64,000 bases of DNA, taken from contig NZ_JAKSYE010000014.1 of assembly GCF_022829685.1 (NCBI RefSeq), forward strand, positions 1-64,000, given 5' to 3'. How positions within the stretch are numbered: position 1 is the stretch's first letter; the number at the start of each line of letters is the position of its first letter. This DNA comes from Methylobacterium sp. E-045. GTDB lineage: Bacteria > Pseudomonadota > Alphaproteobacteria > Rhizobiales > Beijerinckiaceae. The notes beneath the pieces were generated by a model. The model saw nothing but the letters and a program-made list of their open reading frames with translations, was not told the DNA's origin and ran no database searches. Below are positions 1 to 8,527 of the stretch, one piece after another. Position numbers and translations under genes: made by a program.

Positions 1-219
1 TGCACGGCGCCCCTCGACGCGCAGACCCACCGGGCGGCGATCGTCATCGAGGAGCGCTACCGCTTCTCGTGGTGGGACAGTCTCGCCATCGCCTCCGCGC
101 TCCAGGCCGGATGCCAGTTCTTCGTGTCCGAGGACATGAGCGACGGCCAGACCGTCGATACGCTTCACATCGTCAATCCCTTCACGACTCACGCCGGCGC
201 GACGCTGGCACTCACCTGA
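1..219 (+). CDS. PIN-domain ribonuclease toxin, VapC type (C-terminal part)
   Basis: The window opens inside a reading frame that runs 72 residues to a TGA at 217. The visible part has the C-terminal half of a PIN domain: a WWDSLAIASA helix carrying the conserved Asp that binds the catalytic metal, then a FFVSEDM strand-turn with the second acidic pair, and a closing IVNPF strand. VapC toxins are Mg-dependent RNases that cleave tRNA or rRNA and are neutralised by a VapB antitoxin, which would lie upstream, outside the window. The stop lies 13 bp before ychF, so the two may be cotranscribed. The family call is firm; the partner and target cannot be seen. Confidence 0.8.
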   Translation, partial: CTAPLDAQTHRAAIVIEERYRFSWWDSLAIASALQAGCQFFVSEDMSDGQTVDTLHIVNPFTTHAGATLALT

Positions 220-232
220 CGGACACGCGATC

Positions 233-1330
233 ATGGGCTTCAAATGCGGCATCGTCGGCCTGCCGAACGTCGGCAAGTCGACCCTCTTCAACGCGCTGAC
301 GCAGACCGCGGCGGCCCAGGCGGCGAACTACCCGTTCTGTACCATCGAGCCGAATGTCGGCGAGGTGGCGGTGCCGGACCCGCGCCTCGACGATCTGGCG
401 AAGATCGCCGGCTCGAAGGAGATCATCCCGACCCGGCTGACCTTCGTCGACATCGCCGGCCTCGTGCGCGGCGCCTCGAAGGGGGAGGGGCTCGGCAACC
501 AGTTCCTCGCCAATATCCGCGAGGTCGATGCCATCGCCCATGTGGTGCGCTGCTTCACCGACGGCGACGTGACCCATGTGGAGGGCAAGGTCGACCCGAA
601 GGCCGACATCGAGACCATCGAGACAGAGCTGATGCTCGCCGACCTCGACAGCCTCGAGAAGCGCCTCTTCGCCCTGGAGAAGAAGGCCAAGGGCGCCGAC
701 AAGGAAGCCAAGGAGATGCTCGACCTCGTCCAGCGGGCGCTGCCGCTCCTGCGCGAGGGCAAGCCCGCCCGCCTAGTGAGCCGCAAGCCGGAGGAGGAGA
801 AGCTGTTCCAGACCCTCGGTCTGATGACGGCCAAACCCGTCCTCTACGTCTGCAACGTCGACGAGGGCGATGCCGACAAGGGCAACGCCTATTCCGAGGC
901 GGTGATCGCCCAGGCCAAGGCCGAGGGCGCGCGCGCCGTGGTGGTCTCGGCCAAGATCGAGAGCGAGATCGCGGTGATGCCGCTGGCCGACCAGGGTGAC
1001 TTCCTCGAAGCGGTGGGGCTTGTGGAGCCGGGTCTCAACCGCGTCATCCGCGCCGGCTACGAGCTCCTCGGTCTCATCACCTACTTCACCGTGGGACCGA
1101 AGGAGGCGCGCGCCTGGACCGTCGAGAAGGGCACTCGCGCCCCGGCGGCGGCGGGCGTGATCCATACCGATTTCGAGAAGGGCTTCATCCGCGCCGAGAC
1201 CATCGCCTTCGCCGACTACACCGCCCTGAAGGGCGAGAGCGGCGCCAAGGAAGCCGGCAAGTTCCGCCTCGAGGGGAAGGAGTACGTGGTGCAGGACGGC
1301 GACGTGCTGCATTTCCGCTTCGCCAATTGA
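233..1330 (+). CDS. ychF: Redox-regulated ribosome-associated P-loop ATPase/GTPase YchF
   Basis: This is a 365-residue protein, the usual length for YchF/Ola1, an Obg-family P-loop NTPase that prefers ATP and associates with ribosomes. The P-loop GLPNVGKS is at residues 9-16, and a DIAGLVRGASKGEGLGNQFL switch region follows near 72-91. A coiled-coil insert lies near 130-190, and a C-terminal TGS domain (from about 280, LITYFTVGPKEARAW) carries the FEKGFIRAE signature. The ATG at 233 gives the canonical MGFKCGIVG start. It follows the vapC-like tail closely. Identification is secure. Confidence 0.97.
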   Translation: MGFKCGIVGLPNVGKSTLFNALTQTAAAQAANYPFCTIEPNVGEVAVPDPRLDDLAKIAGSKEIIPTRLTFVDIAGLVRGASKGEGLGNQFLANIREVDAIAHVVRCFTDGDVTHVEGKVDPKADIETIETELMLADLDSLEKRLFALEKKAKGADKEAKEMLDLVQRALPLLREGKPARLVSRKPEEEKLFQTLGLMTAKPVLYVCNVDEGDADKGNAYSEAVIAQAKAEGARAVVVSAKIESEIAVMPLADQGDFLEAVGLVEPGLNRVIRAGYELLGLITYFTVGPKEARAWTVEKGTRAPAAAGVIHTDFEKGFIRAETIAFADYTALKGESGAKEAGKFRLEGKEYVVQDGDVLHFRFAN

Positions 1331-1433
1331 GGGGTCGATACGTCCTCGCCTCTGCGGCACCGAGGGGGATATCCCCTCTCCCCGCGCGCAGGGCTACTGG
1401 ATCGAACAATCTGTTGTTTCAGGCAGACCGCGT

Positions 1434-1459
1434 CCCTCTCCCCCTTGTGGGGAGGAGGG
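1434..1459. repeat. CCCTCTCC-type palindrome
   Basis: A hairpin-forming CCCTCTCCCC/GGGGAGGAGGG sequence lies in the 225-bp gap between ychF and the MaoC gene. It resembles the core of the dispersed palindromes at 4293, 6150, 29095, 37691 and 44268. The rest of the gap (1331-1555) holds no recognisable gene. Confidence 0.55.
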
Positions 1460-1555
1460 CTGCGCATCCCGCGACATGTGTGACCATCGCAGACGGGCGA
1501 AGGGAGGGGGCTGCTGCCATCGCCAGTGTGGCTCCATCCATCGATGAGAGGTTCA

Positions 1556-2551
1556 ATGACCGGCATCACCTTCGAGGATTTCACCCCCGGCGACGTAATC
1601 GAGGGCGGCCCGCTCGTGGTCACCCGCGATGAGATCGTCGCCTTCGCGACGGAGTTCGATCCGCAACCGTTCCATCTCGACGAGGAGGCGGCCAAGGCGA
1701 CGCTCGCGGGGCAGCTGATCGGCTCCGGCTGGCAGACGGCCGGGTTCGGCATGCGCCTGCTCCAGGCCCATGTCTTTCGCGGCGCCACCTCCATGGGCTC
1801 GCCCGGCATCTCGCAGCTGCGCTGGCTGCGCCCCGTCCTGCCGGGCGACGCCCTGCGAATTTCCACCAAGGTGGAGGAATGCCGGGCCTCGAACTCCAAG
1901 CCGGATCGCGGCTTCGTGCGCTTCACCCTCACGGTCCTGAACGGCCGCGACGATGTGGTGATGATCCAGGCCTTCACGGTGATGTTCGCCCGGCGCGGGG
2001 CCGATCCCCTGCCGCCGCGCGCGGTAAATCCGGCCGAGCCCTCGCCCGTCGTCGAAGGCGAGGACGCCGAGACGCTGCTCTTCCTGAAACAGGCCAAGCT
2101 CGGCACCGTCCGCGACCTCGGCCGGCACGTCTTCACCCCGGAGGCGATCGTCGCCTTCGCACGGGCCTATGACCCGCAGGCCTTCCACCTGGACGCGGAC
2201 GCCGCGAAAAAAACTCATTTCGGCGCGCTCTGCGCCTCCGGCTGGCACACGGCGGCGGTCTGGATGAAGCGCCTGCACATCACCCGCCAGAGGGACATCG
2301 AACGGACGGAGCGCGACGGCCCGGTGCCGCAGCTCGGCCCCTCGCCGGGCTTTCGCGACATGCGCTGGCTCGCCCCGGTCTATGCCGGCGACACGATTCG
2401 CTATGCTTGCACCCTCCTCGACAAGCGCGAGTCGGCCTCACGCCCCGGCTGGGGCGTGGCCACCCATCACAACACCGCGCAGAACCAGCGCGGTGAGCGG
2501 GTGTTCGAGTTCACGGGGTCGGTGTTCTGGCAGTGGGCGCCGGCGGGCTGA
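1556..2551 (+). CDS. MaoC-family dehydratase with two hotdog domains
   Basis: The protein has 331 residues from the ATG at 1556, which is preceded by GAGAGG; an in-frame ATG at 1526 would add ten unlikely residues. It contains two MaoC-like hotdog units. Each begins with a GDVI or RDLG type strand and carries a FDPQPFHLD motif (residues 33-41) or a YDPQAFHLD motif (near residue 206), where the Asp and His are the hydratase dyad of R-specific enoyl-CoA hydratases. Both copies keep Asp and His. Tandem MaoC proteins hydrate or dehydrate acyl-CoA intermediates, but the substrate cannot be inferred. It stands alone between ychF and a toxin-antitoxin remnant. Confidence 0.85.
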   Translation: MTGITFEDFTPGDVIEGGPLVVTRDEIVAFATEFDPQPFHLDEEAAKATLAGQLIGSGWQTAGFGMRLLQAHVFRGATSMGSPGISQLRWLRPVLPGDALRISTKVEECRASNSKPDRGFVRFTLTVLNGRDDVVMIQAFTVMFARRGADPLPPRAVNPAEPSPVVEGEDAETLLFLKQAKLGTVRDLGRHVFTPEAIVAFARAYDPQAFHLDADAAKKTHFGALCASGWHTAAVWMKRLHITRQRDIERTERDGPVPQLGPSPGFRDMRWLAPVYAGDTIRYACTLLDKRESASRPGWGVATHHNTAQNQRGERVFEFTGSVFWQWAPAG

Positions 2552-2611
2552 GCGGCGGCGCCCCAACATCGAAGGCAGACGTCTTTGGCATTCATGCTTG
2601 GGCGCGGTAGC

Positions 2612-2863
2612 ATGACGCCACAAGCGTTGAGGTTTGCCGTGAGCGCTCCACCGAAGCCCGAACCGATCATAGAGACCATTCGTCAGCGTCACGCCCGCCT
2701 GCGCCGCCAGGGATTACGGCTGGTGAGGATCTGGATTCCGGATCCAAGCTCCGCTTCGTTCGCCGAGGAAGCACATCGTCAATCGGCGGCGGTCGCCACG
2801 AGCCATCACGCCAAGGACGATCAGAGCTTCATCGATGCCGCGTCGAATTGGGACGAAGCGTGA
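2612..2863 (+). CDS. MazE-like antitoxin (DUF3018 family)
   Basis: An 83-residue protein whose centre (RRQGLRLVRIWIPDPSSASF) and following EEAHRQSAAVA segment match the antitoxin MazE-like family often paired with MazF/PemK RNases. The C-terminus (FIDAASNWDEA) also fits. The ATG at 2612 is the most likely start; an upstream in-frame ATG at 2585 adds nine residues. The stop TGA overlaps a GTG that begins a MazF-like N-terminus, the usual coupled antitoxin-toxin arrangement, but the toxin is broken (next entry). The antitoxin is therefore probably an orphan. Confidence 0.7.
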   Translation: MTPQALRFAVSAPPKPEPIIETIRQRHARLRRQGLRLVRIWIPDPSSASFAEEAHRQSAAVATSHHAKDDQSFIDAASNWDEA

Positions 2864-2945
2864 AGCGTGGTGAAGTCTGGACGAGGACGATATCGCCTGG
2901 CTCGACCGCGCGATCTTCGTTTTCCTCGGTCTAGCCTCGATATGA
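2860..2945 (+). pseudogene. mazF/pemK-type toxin remnant with internal deletion
   Basis: From the GTG at 2860 the frame reads MKRGEVWT, the standard MazF N-terminus, and then leaves the family sequence, stopping at 2934. In the next frame, from 2880 to 2945, the sequence reads DEDDIAWLDRAIFVFLGLAS, which matches the usual MazF C-terminus. A full MazF has about 110 residues, so roughly 80 codons appear to have been lost from the middle, with a frameshift at the junction. The RNase core is gone. This is recognised from family pattern only. Confidence 0.65.
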
Positions 2946-3005
2946 CCGGCTGAGTCCACAAAGGGCTCTCAGCCGCCGCCGGAGACGGCGGGAAGTCGTC
3001 CCTCG

Positions 3006-4103
3006 CTAAGCCTCCGAACGCCGCTCAGGATACAGCGACAGCAACCCCTCCGCATCCGCCGAGGCCACGCCGCGCTCGGTGATGATCCCGGTCACCAGCC
3101 GGGCCGGCGTCACGTCGAAGGCGGGGTTCGCCACCGGGCTGCCGGGCGACACCACCTCGATCGTGGCGAAGCCGCCATCGGCGAGGCGGCCGGTGAGGTG
3201 CGAGACCTCGCGGGCGTCGCGCTCCTCGATGGGGATCTGCGCGACGCCGTCGTCGAGGGTCCAGTCGATGGTGGAGAAGGGCAGGGCGGCGTAGAACGGT
3301 ACGCGGTTGTCGGAGGCCGCCAGCGCCTTCAGGTAGGTGCCGATCTTGTTGCAGACGTCGCCCGAGGCCGTGGTGCGGTCCGAGCCGACGATGCAGACGT
3401 CGATCTCGCCATGCTGCATCAGGTGGCCGCCGGCATTGTCGGCGATGACGGTATGGGGCACCCCGTGCGCGTTGAGCTCGAAGGCGGTGAGCGCCGCGCC
3501 CTGGTTCCGCGGTCGGGTCTCGTCCACATAGACATGGACCGGGATGCCGGCCTCGTGCGCCACGTAGATCGGCGCGAGGGCGGTGCCCCAATCGACGGTG
3601 GCGAGCCAGCCCGCGTTGCAATGGGTCAGCACGTTGAGGCGCCGCCCCTTGGCCTTGTGGAGGTCGGCGAGGATCGCGGCGCCGTGGCGGCCGATGGCGT
3701 GGCAGCTCTCGACATCCTCCTCGGCGATGCGCCCGGCCTCGGCGAAGGCAAAAGCGGCCCGCTCGGGAAGCGCGACCTCGCGCAGCTTGGCGGCGACACG
3801 GTCCAGTGCCCAGCGCAGGTTGATCGCGGTGGGGCGGGTGGCGGCCAGGGTCTCGACGGCGTGGTCGATCCCGGCATCGGAAGCGTCCCGGCGCAGGCCC
3901 AGGGCCAGTCCGTAGGCCGCAGTCACGCCGATGAGCGGCGCGCCGCGCACGATCATGGTGCGGATGGCGACGGCCGCTTCGTCCAGGGTGGCGAGCCGCT
4001 TCAGCTCGAAGGCGAAGGGCAGGCGGGTCTGGTCGATGACCTCGACGGAGGCGCCGTCGGCGGCGGGAAGGATGGTGCGGTAGGGTTTGCCGTCGATGTT
4101 CAT
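3006..4103 (-). CDS. mtnA: S-methyl-5-thioribose-1-phosphate isomerase
   Basis: The start at 4103 ([10 protein letters not shown]) gives 365 residues, the usual length; the frame stays open 50 codons further upstream but without family similarity. The fold is that of the eIF2B-like aldose-ketose isomerases. Residues expected in catalysis are present: Cys162 in LTHCNAG and Asp242 in [13 protein letters not shown], along with the ETRPRNQGA loop at 195-203. The enzyme converts methylthioribose-1-phosphate to methylthioribulose-1-phosphate in the methionine salvage pathway. No other salvage gene is adjacent. The gene is followed by 60 bp with no feature. Confidence 0.96.
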   Translation of the reverse strand: MNIDGKPYRTILPAADGASVEVIDQTRLPFAFELKRLATLDEAAVAIRTMIVRGAPLIGVTAAYGLALGLRRDASDAGIDHAVETLAATRPTAINLRWALDRVAAKLREVALPERAAFAFAEAGRIAEEDVESCHAIGRHGAAILADLHKAKGRRLNVLTHCNAGWLATVDWGTALAPIYVAHEAGIPVHVYVDETRPRNQGAALTAFELNAHGVPHTVIADNAGGHLMQHGEIDVCIVGSDRTTASGDVCNKIGTYLKALAASDNRVPFYAALPFSTIDWTLDDGVAQIPIEERDAREVSHLTGRLADGGFATIEVVSPGSPVANPAFDVTPARLVTGIITERGVASADAEGLLSLYPERRSEA

Positions 4104-4292
4104 GGGCGGGCCTCTCGCATGTTCCGGGCGCAAGGGCCAGTCCTTGGGCCAAGCGCCATGCTTCCTGCTTCGATCAGGAGCGGGTGCAAGACGTTGACGG
4201 CCAGCCGGTGGAAATCCCGCCCAACCTTCCCTGGCTCGCCGGGCAAGATTCACGGGAAGCGCGATGCCTTGGCATGAGACAGCAAGCGCGAG

Positions 4293-4430
4293 CCCTCTCC
4301 CCTCAGCGGGAGAGGGTGGCCTTCGCGTCAGCGAAGGTCGGGTGAGGGAAGCGACGCCTCCGGAAAGACCTGTGCCGGCCCCTCTCCCGCCCGCTCCGCG
4401 GGCACACTCCCCCGCAGAGGGGGGAGGGTG
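4293..4430. repeat. Interspersed palindromic repeat unit
   Basis: Within the 339-bp gap between mtnA and serA lies a unit bounded by two inverted C/G-rich hairpins (CCCTCTCCCC..GGGAGAGGG at 4293-4317 and CTCCCCCGCAGAGGGGGGAGGG near 4407-4428). Between them is a segment containing the pattern GGTGAGGGAAGCGACGCCTCCGGA. The same architecture, with CGACCTCTCCGGA or CGACGCTTCCGGA in the middle, recurs at 37691 and 44268. The remainder of the gap holds no recognisable gene. Confidence 0.75.
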
Positions 4431-4442
4431 GGCTCGCCCCGT

Positions 4443-6035
4443 TCAGAAGTTCACCGGCCGCGCCCGCTTCACCTGCGGGATCGTCTCGATCTCCGCCCGC
4501 ACGCCCTCGGAGATCGGCGCATCCACGGCGCAGAAGCAGATGGCGTTGCCGCCCTCTTCCTCGCGCCCGAGATTGAACGTGGCGACGTTGACGCCGGCCT
4601 CGCCGAGGATGGTGCCGAGCCGGCCGATGAAGCCCGGCTTGTCGAAGTTGCGCACGTAAAGCATGTGCGGCGCGAAGGCGGCGTCGATGGCGATGGAGCG
4701 GATCTCGATAATCCGCGGCTTGCCGTCATGGAACACCGTCCCGGCGGCGTCGCGCGGCATGTCCTCGGCATCCACGGTGATGCGGATGACGGATTCGTAG
4801 TCGCTCGCCCCGCCCTCGCGCTTGATCTCGTCCACCACGATGCCGCGCTCGCGCGCCAGGGCGGGGGCGGAGACCATGTTGATGTCCTGCAGGAACGGCC
4901 GCAGCGCCCCCGTCACCGCCGCCGCGGTGAGCGCGCGGGTGTTCATCCCGGCGACGGCGCCTTCATAGGTGATGCGGATGCCCTTGATCGGCGCGTCCGT
5001 GAGCTGGCCGAGGAACGAGCCGAGCTTTTCGGCCAGCGCGACGAACGGCTTCAACCGGGGGGCCTCATCCGCCGAAATGGACGGGAAGTTGATCGCGTTG
5101 GTGATGGCGCCGGTCATCAGGTAGTCGGACATCTGCTCGGCGACCTGCAGGGCCACGTTCTCCTGAGCCTCGTTGGTGGAGGCGCCGAGATGCGGCGTGC
5201 AGATGACGTTCGGGTGGCCGAAGAGCGGGTTGGCGGTGGCGGGCTCCTCGATGAACACGTCGAAGGCCGCCCCGGCCACATGGCCCGCATCGAGGGCGGC
5301 ACGGAGGGCCACCTCGTCCACGAGGCCGCCGCGGGCGCAGTTGACGATGCGCACGCCGGGTTTCGTCCGGGCGAGGTTCTCCGCCGACAGGATGTTGCGG
5401 GTCTTGTCCGTCATCGGCACGTGGAGCGTGATGATGTCGGCCCGCGCCAGGAGGGCATCGAGCTCGACCTTCTCGACGCCAATCTCGAGAGCGCGCTCGG
5501 GGGAGAGGTAGGGGTCGTAGGCCACGACCTTGAGCTTCAGGCCGATGGCGCGGTCGGCGACGATGGCGCCGATATTGCCGCATCCGATGACGCCCAGCGT
5601 CTTGCCCGTGAGCTCGACGCCCATGAAGCGGTTCTTCTCCCACCTGCCGGCCTGGGTCGACAGATCCGCCTGGGGGATCTGCCGCGCGAGGGCGAACATC
5701 ATCGCGATGGCATGTTCGGCGGTGGTGATGGAATTGCCGAAGGGCGTGTTCATGACGATGACGCCGCGCGCCGTGGCGGCCGCGACATCGACGTTGTCGA
5801 CGCCGATCCCGGCCCGGCCGATGACCTTCAGCCGGGAGGTCTGCGCCAGCACCTTCTCCGTGACCTTGGTGGCCGAGCGGATGGCCAGACCGTCGTAATG
5901 GCCGATGATCGCGGCGAAGCGTTCCTTGTCCTTGCCGAGGTTGGGGAAGAAATCGACGTCGATTCCACGGTCACGGAAGATCTGGACAGCCGCGTTCGAG
6001 AGGGAATCGGAAATGAGCACCTTGGGAGCAGCCAT
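4443..6035 (-). CDS. serA: D-3-phosphoglycerate dehydrogenase, long form
   Basis: A 530-residue protein, typical of long-form SerA. It carries the NAD-binding GCGNIG motif at 151-156 and the catalytic Arg/Glu/His set of D-2-hydroxyacid dehydrogenases (NCARGGLVDE and the PHLGAST histidine). An intervening ASB domain follows, then a C-terminal ACT domain (FDKPGFIGRLGTILGEAGVN), usually the site of serine feedback. It oxidises 3-phosphoglycerate to 3-phosphohydroxypyruvate, the first step of serine synthesis. serC lies just upstream on the same strand, so the two encode consecutive steps. The start ATG at 6035 gives a clean MAAPKVLISD N-terminus. Confidence 0.97.
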   Translation of the reverse strand: MAAPKVLISDSLSNAAVQIFRDRGIDVDFFPNLGKDKERFAAIIGHYDGLAIRSATKVTEKVLAQTSRLKVIGRAGIGVDNVDVAAATARGVIVMNTPFGNSITTAEHAIAMMFALARQIPQADLSTQAGRWEKNRFMGVELTGKTLGVIGCGNIGAIVADRAIGLKLKVVAYDPYLSPERALEIGVEKVELDALLARADIITLHVPMTDKTRNILSAENLARTKPGVRIVNCARGGLVDEVALRAALDAGHVAGAAFDVFIEEPATANPLFGHPNVICTPHLGASTNEAQENVALQVAEQMSDYLMTGAITNAINFPSISADEAPRLKPFVALAEKLGSFLGQLTDAPIKGIRITYEGAVAGMNTRALTAAAVTGALRPFLQDINMVSAPALARERGIVVDEIKREGGASDYESVIRITVDAEDMPRDAAGTVFHDGKPRIIEIRSIAIDAAFAPHMLYVRNFDKPGFIGRLGTILGEAGVNVATFNLGREEEGGNAICFCAVDAPISEGVRAEIETIPQVKRARPVNF

Positions 6036-6149
6036 GATGGCCTCCGGCTCTTGAGGACGGGAATTGTTTCGGGGGTGAGGCGTGACCTATCATTCCCTCC
6101 TCCCAGCGAGGGCGCTCGTCTCCACGTGTCCGTAGGTCACGCACGGGTT

Positions 6150-6241
6150 CCCTCTCCTGAAAGGAGAGGGACAGGGTGAGGTGTGTGACCTTTCCCGAGA
6201 TGGACCACACCTCACCCCAACCCTCTCCTTCCAGGAGAGGG
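6150..6241. repeat. Head-to-head palindromes between serC and serA
   Basis: The 280-bp serC-serA gap holds two small hairpins, CCCTCTCCTGAAAGGAGAGGG (6150-6170) and CCCTCTCCTTCCAGGAGAGGG (6219-6239). The sequence between them is itself inverted (GGGTGAGGTGTG against CACACCTCACCC), so the whole 92 bp can fold into a long structure. It may attenuate or stabilise the serC-serA transcript. The rest of the gap shows no gene. Confidence 0.7.
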
Positions 6242-6315
6242 GGCCATGGTGCCTTACGCGCACATCTTCTGCGGGGCGAGGCCTAGCTTCTTGGGTGGGG
6301 GACCGTAGTGTCGCC

Positions 6316-7482
6316 TCACGCAGCCTTGGCGAGCTTGGCCTTCTCAGCCGCATAGGCCCAGTCGAGCCACGGCATCAGGGCCTCGAGGTCCGAGGTCTCC
6401 ACCGTGCCGCCGCACCAGATCCGCAGGCCGGCCGGGGCGTCGCGATAGGCGCCGATGTCGAAGGCGATGCCCTCGGCATCGAGCGTGTCGGCGATGCCCT
6501 TGGCCACCGACGCCACCGTGGCGTCGCCCTTGGCCAGCACGTCCGGATCGGTGATGACGAGGCAGACGCCGGTGTTCGAATACGTCGCCGGATCGACGGC
6601 GAGGTGCCCGATCCACGGGGTCCGCGCCACCCAGTCGTGGACGACCCTGGCGTTGGCGTCGGCGCGGGCATGGAGCGCGTCGAGACCGCCGATGCCTTGC
6701 GCCCAGCGCAGGGTGTCGAGGTAATCCTCCACCGCGAGGAGCGAGGGCGTGTTGATCGTGTCGCCCTTGAAGATGCCCTCGATCAGCTTGCCGCCCTTGG
6801 CCATGCGGAAGACCTTCGGGATCGGCCAGGCCGGGGTGTTGCTCTCGATGCGCGCCACGGCGCGGGGCGAGAGGACCAGCATGCCGTGCGCGGCCTCACC
6901 GCCCATGACCTTCTGCCAGGAGAAGGTGACGACATCGAGCTTGGCCCAGTCGAGGGGCATGGCGAAGGCGGCCGAGGTGGCGTCGCAGATGGTGACGCCG
7001 TCACGGTCGGCGGCGATCCAGTCGCCGTTCGGCACGCGGACGCCGGCGGCGGTGCCGTTCCAGGTGAAGATGACGTCGTTGTGCCGGGTGTCGATGGCCG
7101 ACAGGTCCGGCAGCACGCCGTAGGCGGTCTGGTGGACGATGGGCGCGATCTTCAGTTCCTGCAGCGCGTCGGTGACCCATTCGGAGCCGAAGGCTTCCCA
7201 GGCGGCGACTTCGACCGTCTTCGGGCCGAGCATCGACCACATGGCCATCTCGACGGCGCCGGTATCGGAGGCGGGGACGATGGCGATGCGGTAATCGGCG
7301 GGCACGCGCAGCACGGTGCGGGTCAGCTCGATGGCCTCGACCAGCTTGGCCTTGCCGGCGGGGGAGCGGTGCGAGCGGCCGAGGGCGGCGTTCTGAAGGG
7401 CCTGGAGGGTCCAGCCGGGACGCTTGGTGCAGGGGCCGGACGAGAAGTTCGGCACGCGGGGGCGCGTGTTGGGACGTGTCAT
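6316..7482 (-). CDS. serC: Phosphoserine aminotransferase
   Basis: The start at 7482 ([20 protein letters not shown]) follows an AAGGA sequence 11 bp upstream and gives 388 residues; an alternative in-frame ATG four codons upstream overlaps that sequence. This is the alphaproteobacterial-type class V aminotransferase: the PLP lysine is K191 in [10 protein letters not shown], and the [12 protein letters not shown]-terminus is typical of the rhizobial SerC group. It transaminates phosphohydroxypyruvate with glutamate to give O-phosphoserine. It is upstream of serA on the same strand and is preceded by a hairpin leader that may regulate it. Confidence 0.95.
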   Translation of the reverse strand: MTRPNTRPRVPNFSSGPCTKRPGWTLQALQNAALGRSHRSPAGKAKLVEAIELTRTVLRVPADYRIAIVPASDTGAVEMAMWSMLGPKTVEVAAWEAFGSEWVTDALQELKIAPIVHQTAYGVLPDLSAIDTRHNDVIFTWNGTAAGVRVPNGDWIAADRDGVTICDATSAAFAMPLDWAKLDVVTFSWQKVMGGEAAHGMLVLSPRAVARIESNTPAWPIPKVFRMAKGGKLIEGIFKGDTINTPSLLAVEDYLDTLRWAQGIGGLDALHARADANARVVHDWVARTPWIGHLAVDPATYSNTGVCLVITDPDVLAKGDATVASVAKGIADTLDAEGIAFDIGAYRDAPAGLRIWCGGTVETSDLEALMPWLDWAYAAEKAKLAKAA

Positions 7483-7496
7483 GACAAAGTCCATCC

Positions 7497-7560
7497 TTAC
7501 AGATGAATGCTCCTCGTTGGGGAGGAGTGGCCCGGTGCTGCCAATGAACCTCTCGCAGCG
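7497..7560 (-). promoter_or_regulatory. Candidate serC leader RNA hairpin
   Basis: On the minus strand, about 28 nt upstream of the serC start, the transcript would contain GCACCGGGCCAC followed by a CUCCUC-CCCAAC-GAGGAG hairpin (arms at 7522-7527 and 7510-7515) and then the ribosome binding region. A conserved serC leader element is known upstream of serC in Alphaproteobacteria, and the position and small hairpin fit it. The match is from memory of that motif, without a covariance-model score. Confidence 0.4.
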
Positions 7561-7624
7561 ACTTAGCAAGATGCTCGCGCGAGAAATTCAGTCCCGCCCA
7601 GAACAGGGGTGCCCGGTTTCCCGA

Positions 7625-8356
7625 TCAAGTCTTTGAGAATGGGACCTTTGTCGGGTGAGACTTTCCCGTGTCCAGCAGGTCGGGCCGGCGCTCGCGGGTG
7701 ATCCGTTCCGCCTCGTCCCGGCGCCAGCGGCCGATGGCGCCATGGTTGCCGCCGGTGAGGATGTCGGGGATCGCACGGCCCTCCCAGTCCCGCGGCCGGG
7801 TGTAGTGGGGATATTCAAGGAGGCCGCCCTCGAAGCTCTCCTCGTCGCCCGAGACCGCCTTGCCCATGACGCCGGGCAGCAGGCGCACGCAGGCATCGAT
7901 GGCGACGAGGGCCGCGACCTCGCCGCCCGACAGGATGTAGTCGCCGATGGAGACCTCTTCGAGTTGCCTCGCCGCGATCACCCGCTCGTCCACCCCCTCG
8001 AACCGGCCACAGACGATGACGACCCCCGGCCCCTGGGCGAGGTCGCGCACGCGGCCCTGGGTCAGGGGGCGGCCGCGCGGGCTCATGAGCAGCCGGGGGC
8101 GGGTATCGCCGGGGGAGGCGGCGGCATCGATGGCCGCACCGAGCACATCGCAGCGGAGCACCATGCCCGCGCCGCCGCCGGCGGGGGTGTCGTCCACCGC
8201 CCGGTGGCGGCCGATCCCGTGCTCGCGGATCTGACGGGCCTCCAGGGTCCAGGTTCCCCGCGCGAGGGCATCGCCCGAGAGGGACATCCCGAGGAGCCCG
8301 GGAAACATCTCGGGGTAGAGGGTGAGGATCGTGGCGGACCAGGGCGCGCTCGTCAT
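7625..8356 (-). CDS. trmD: tRNA (guanine37-N1)-methyltransferase
   Basis: The protein has 243 residues from the ATG at 8356. SPOUT-fold signatures are present: the [11 protein letters not shown] segment (60-70), the [10 protein letters not shown] loop (116-125) and the knot [12 protein letters not shown] (135-146), which together bind S-adenosylmethionine. TrmD methylates G37 next to the anticodon and prevents frameshifting. In most relatives it directly follows rpsP-rimM; here two plus-strand genes (8492-10121) lie between it and rimM. The frame is open further upstream, but that part has no family similarity. Confidence 0.96.
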   Translation of the reverse strand: MTSAPWSATILTLYPEMFPGLLGMSLSGDALARGTWTLEARQIREHGIGRHRAVDDTPAGGGAGMVLRCDVLGAAIDAAASPGDTRPRLLMSPRGRPLTQGRVRDLAQGPGVVIVCGRFEGVDERVIAARQLEEVSIGDYILSGGEVAALVAIDACVRLLPGVMGKAVSGDEESFEGGLLEYPHYTRPRDWEGRAIPDILTGGNHGAIGRWRRDEAERITRERRPDLLDTGKSHPTKVPFSKT

Positions 8357-8481
8357 GCCGCTTGATGGCGCGTGTGGTGAGGGCGGGTCAACAATGCCCT
8401 TCTCTCTTACGCCGCGACAGACTTCGCCGATACGCCAACGCGTTGCAACCGGGGGAGGGCACTTCCCGGGGGGCGACCTCG

Positions 8482-8527
8482 TTGTCCCGCCATGTCCCGT
8501 CGTCTTGCCATGTCCCGTCGTCTCGCC
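8482..8527 (+). repeat. 18-nt tandem repeat over a start codon
   Basis: CATGTCCCGTCGTCTTGC at 8491-8508 is followed directly by a second copy differing at one base (8509-8526), and a degenerate partial copy (GTTGTCCCGC) precedes them at 8481. The two full copies each contain an in-frame ATG, duplicating the N-terminus of the exported methyltransferase. Confidence 0.8.
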
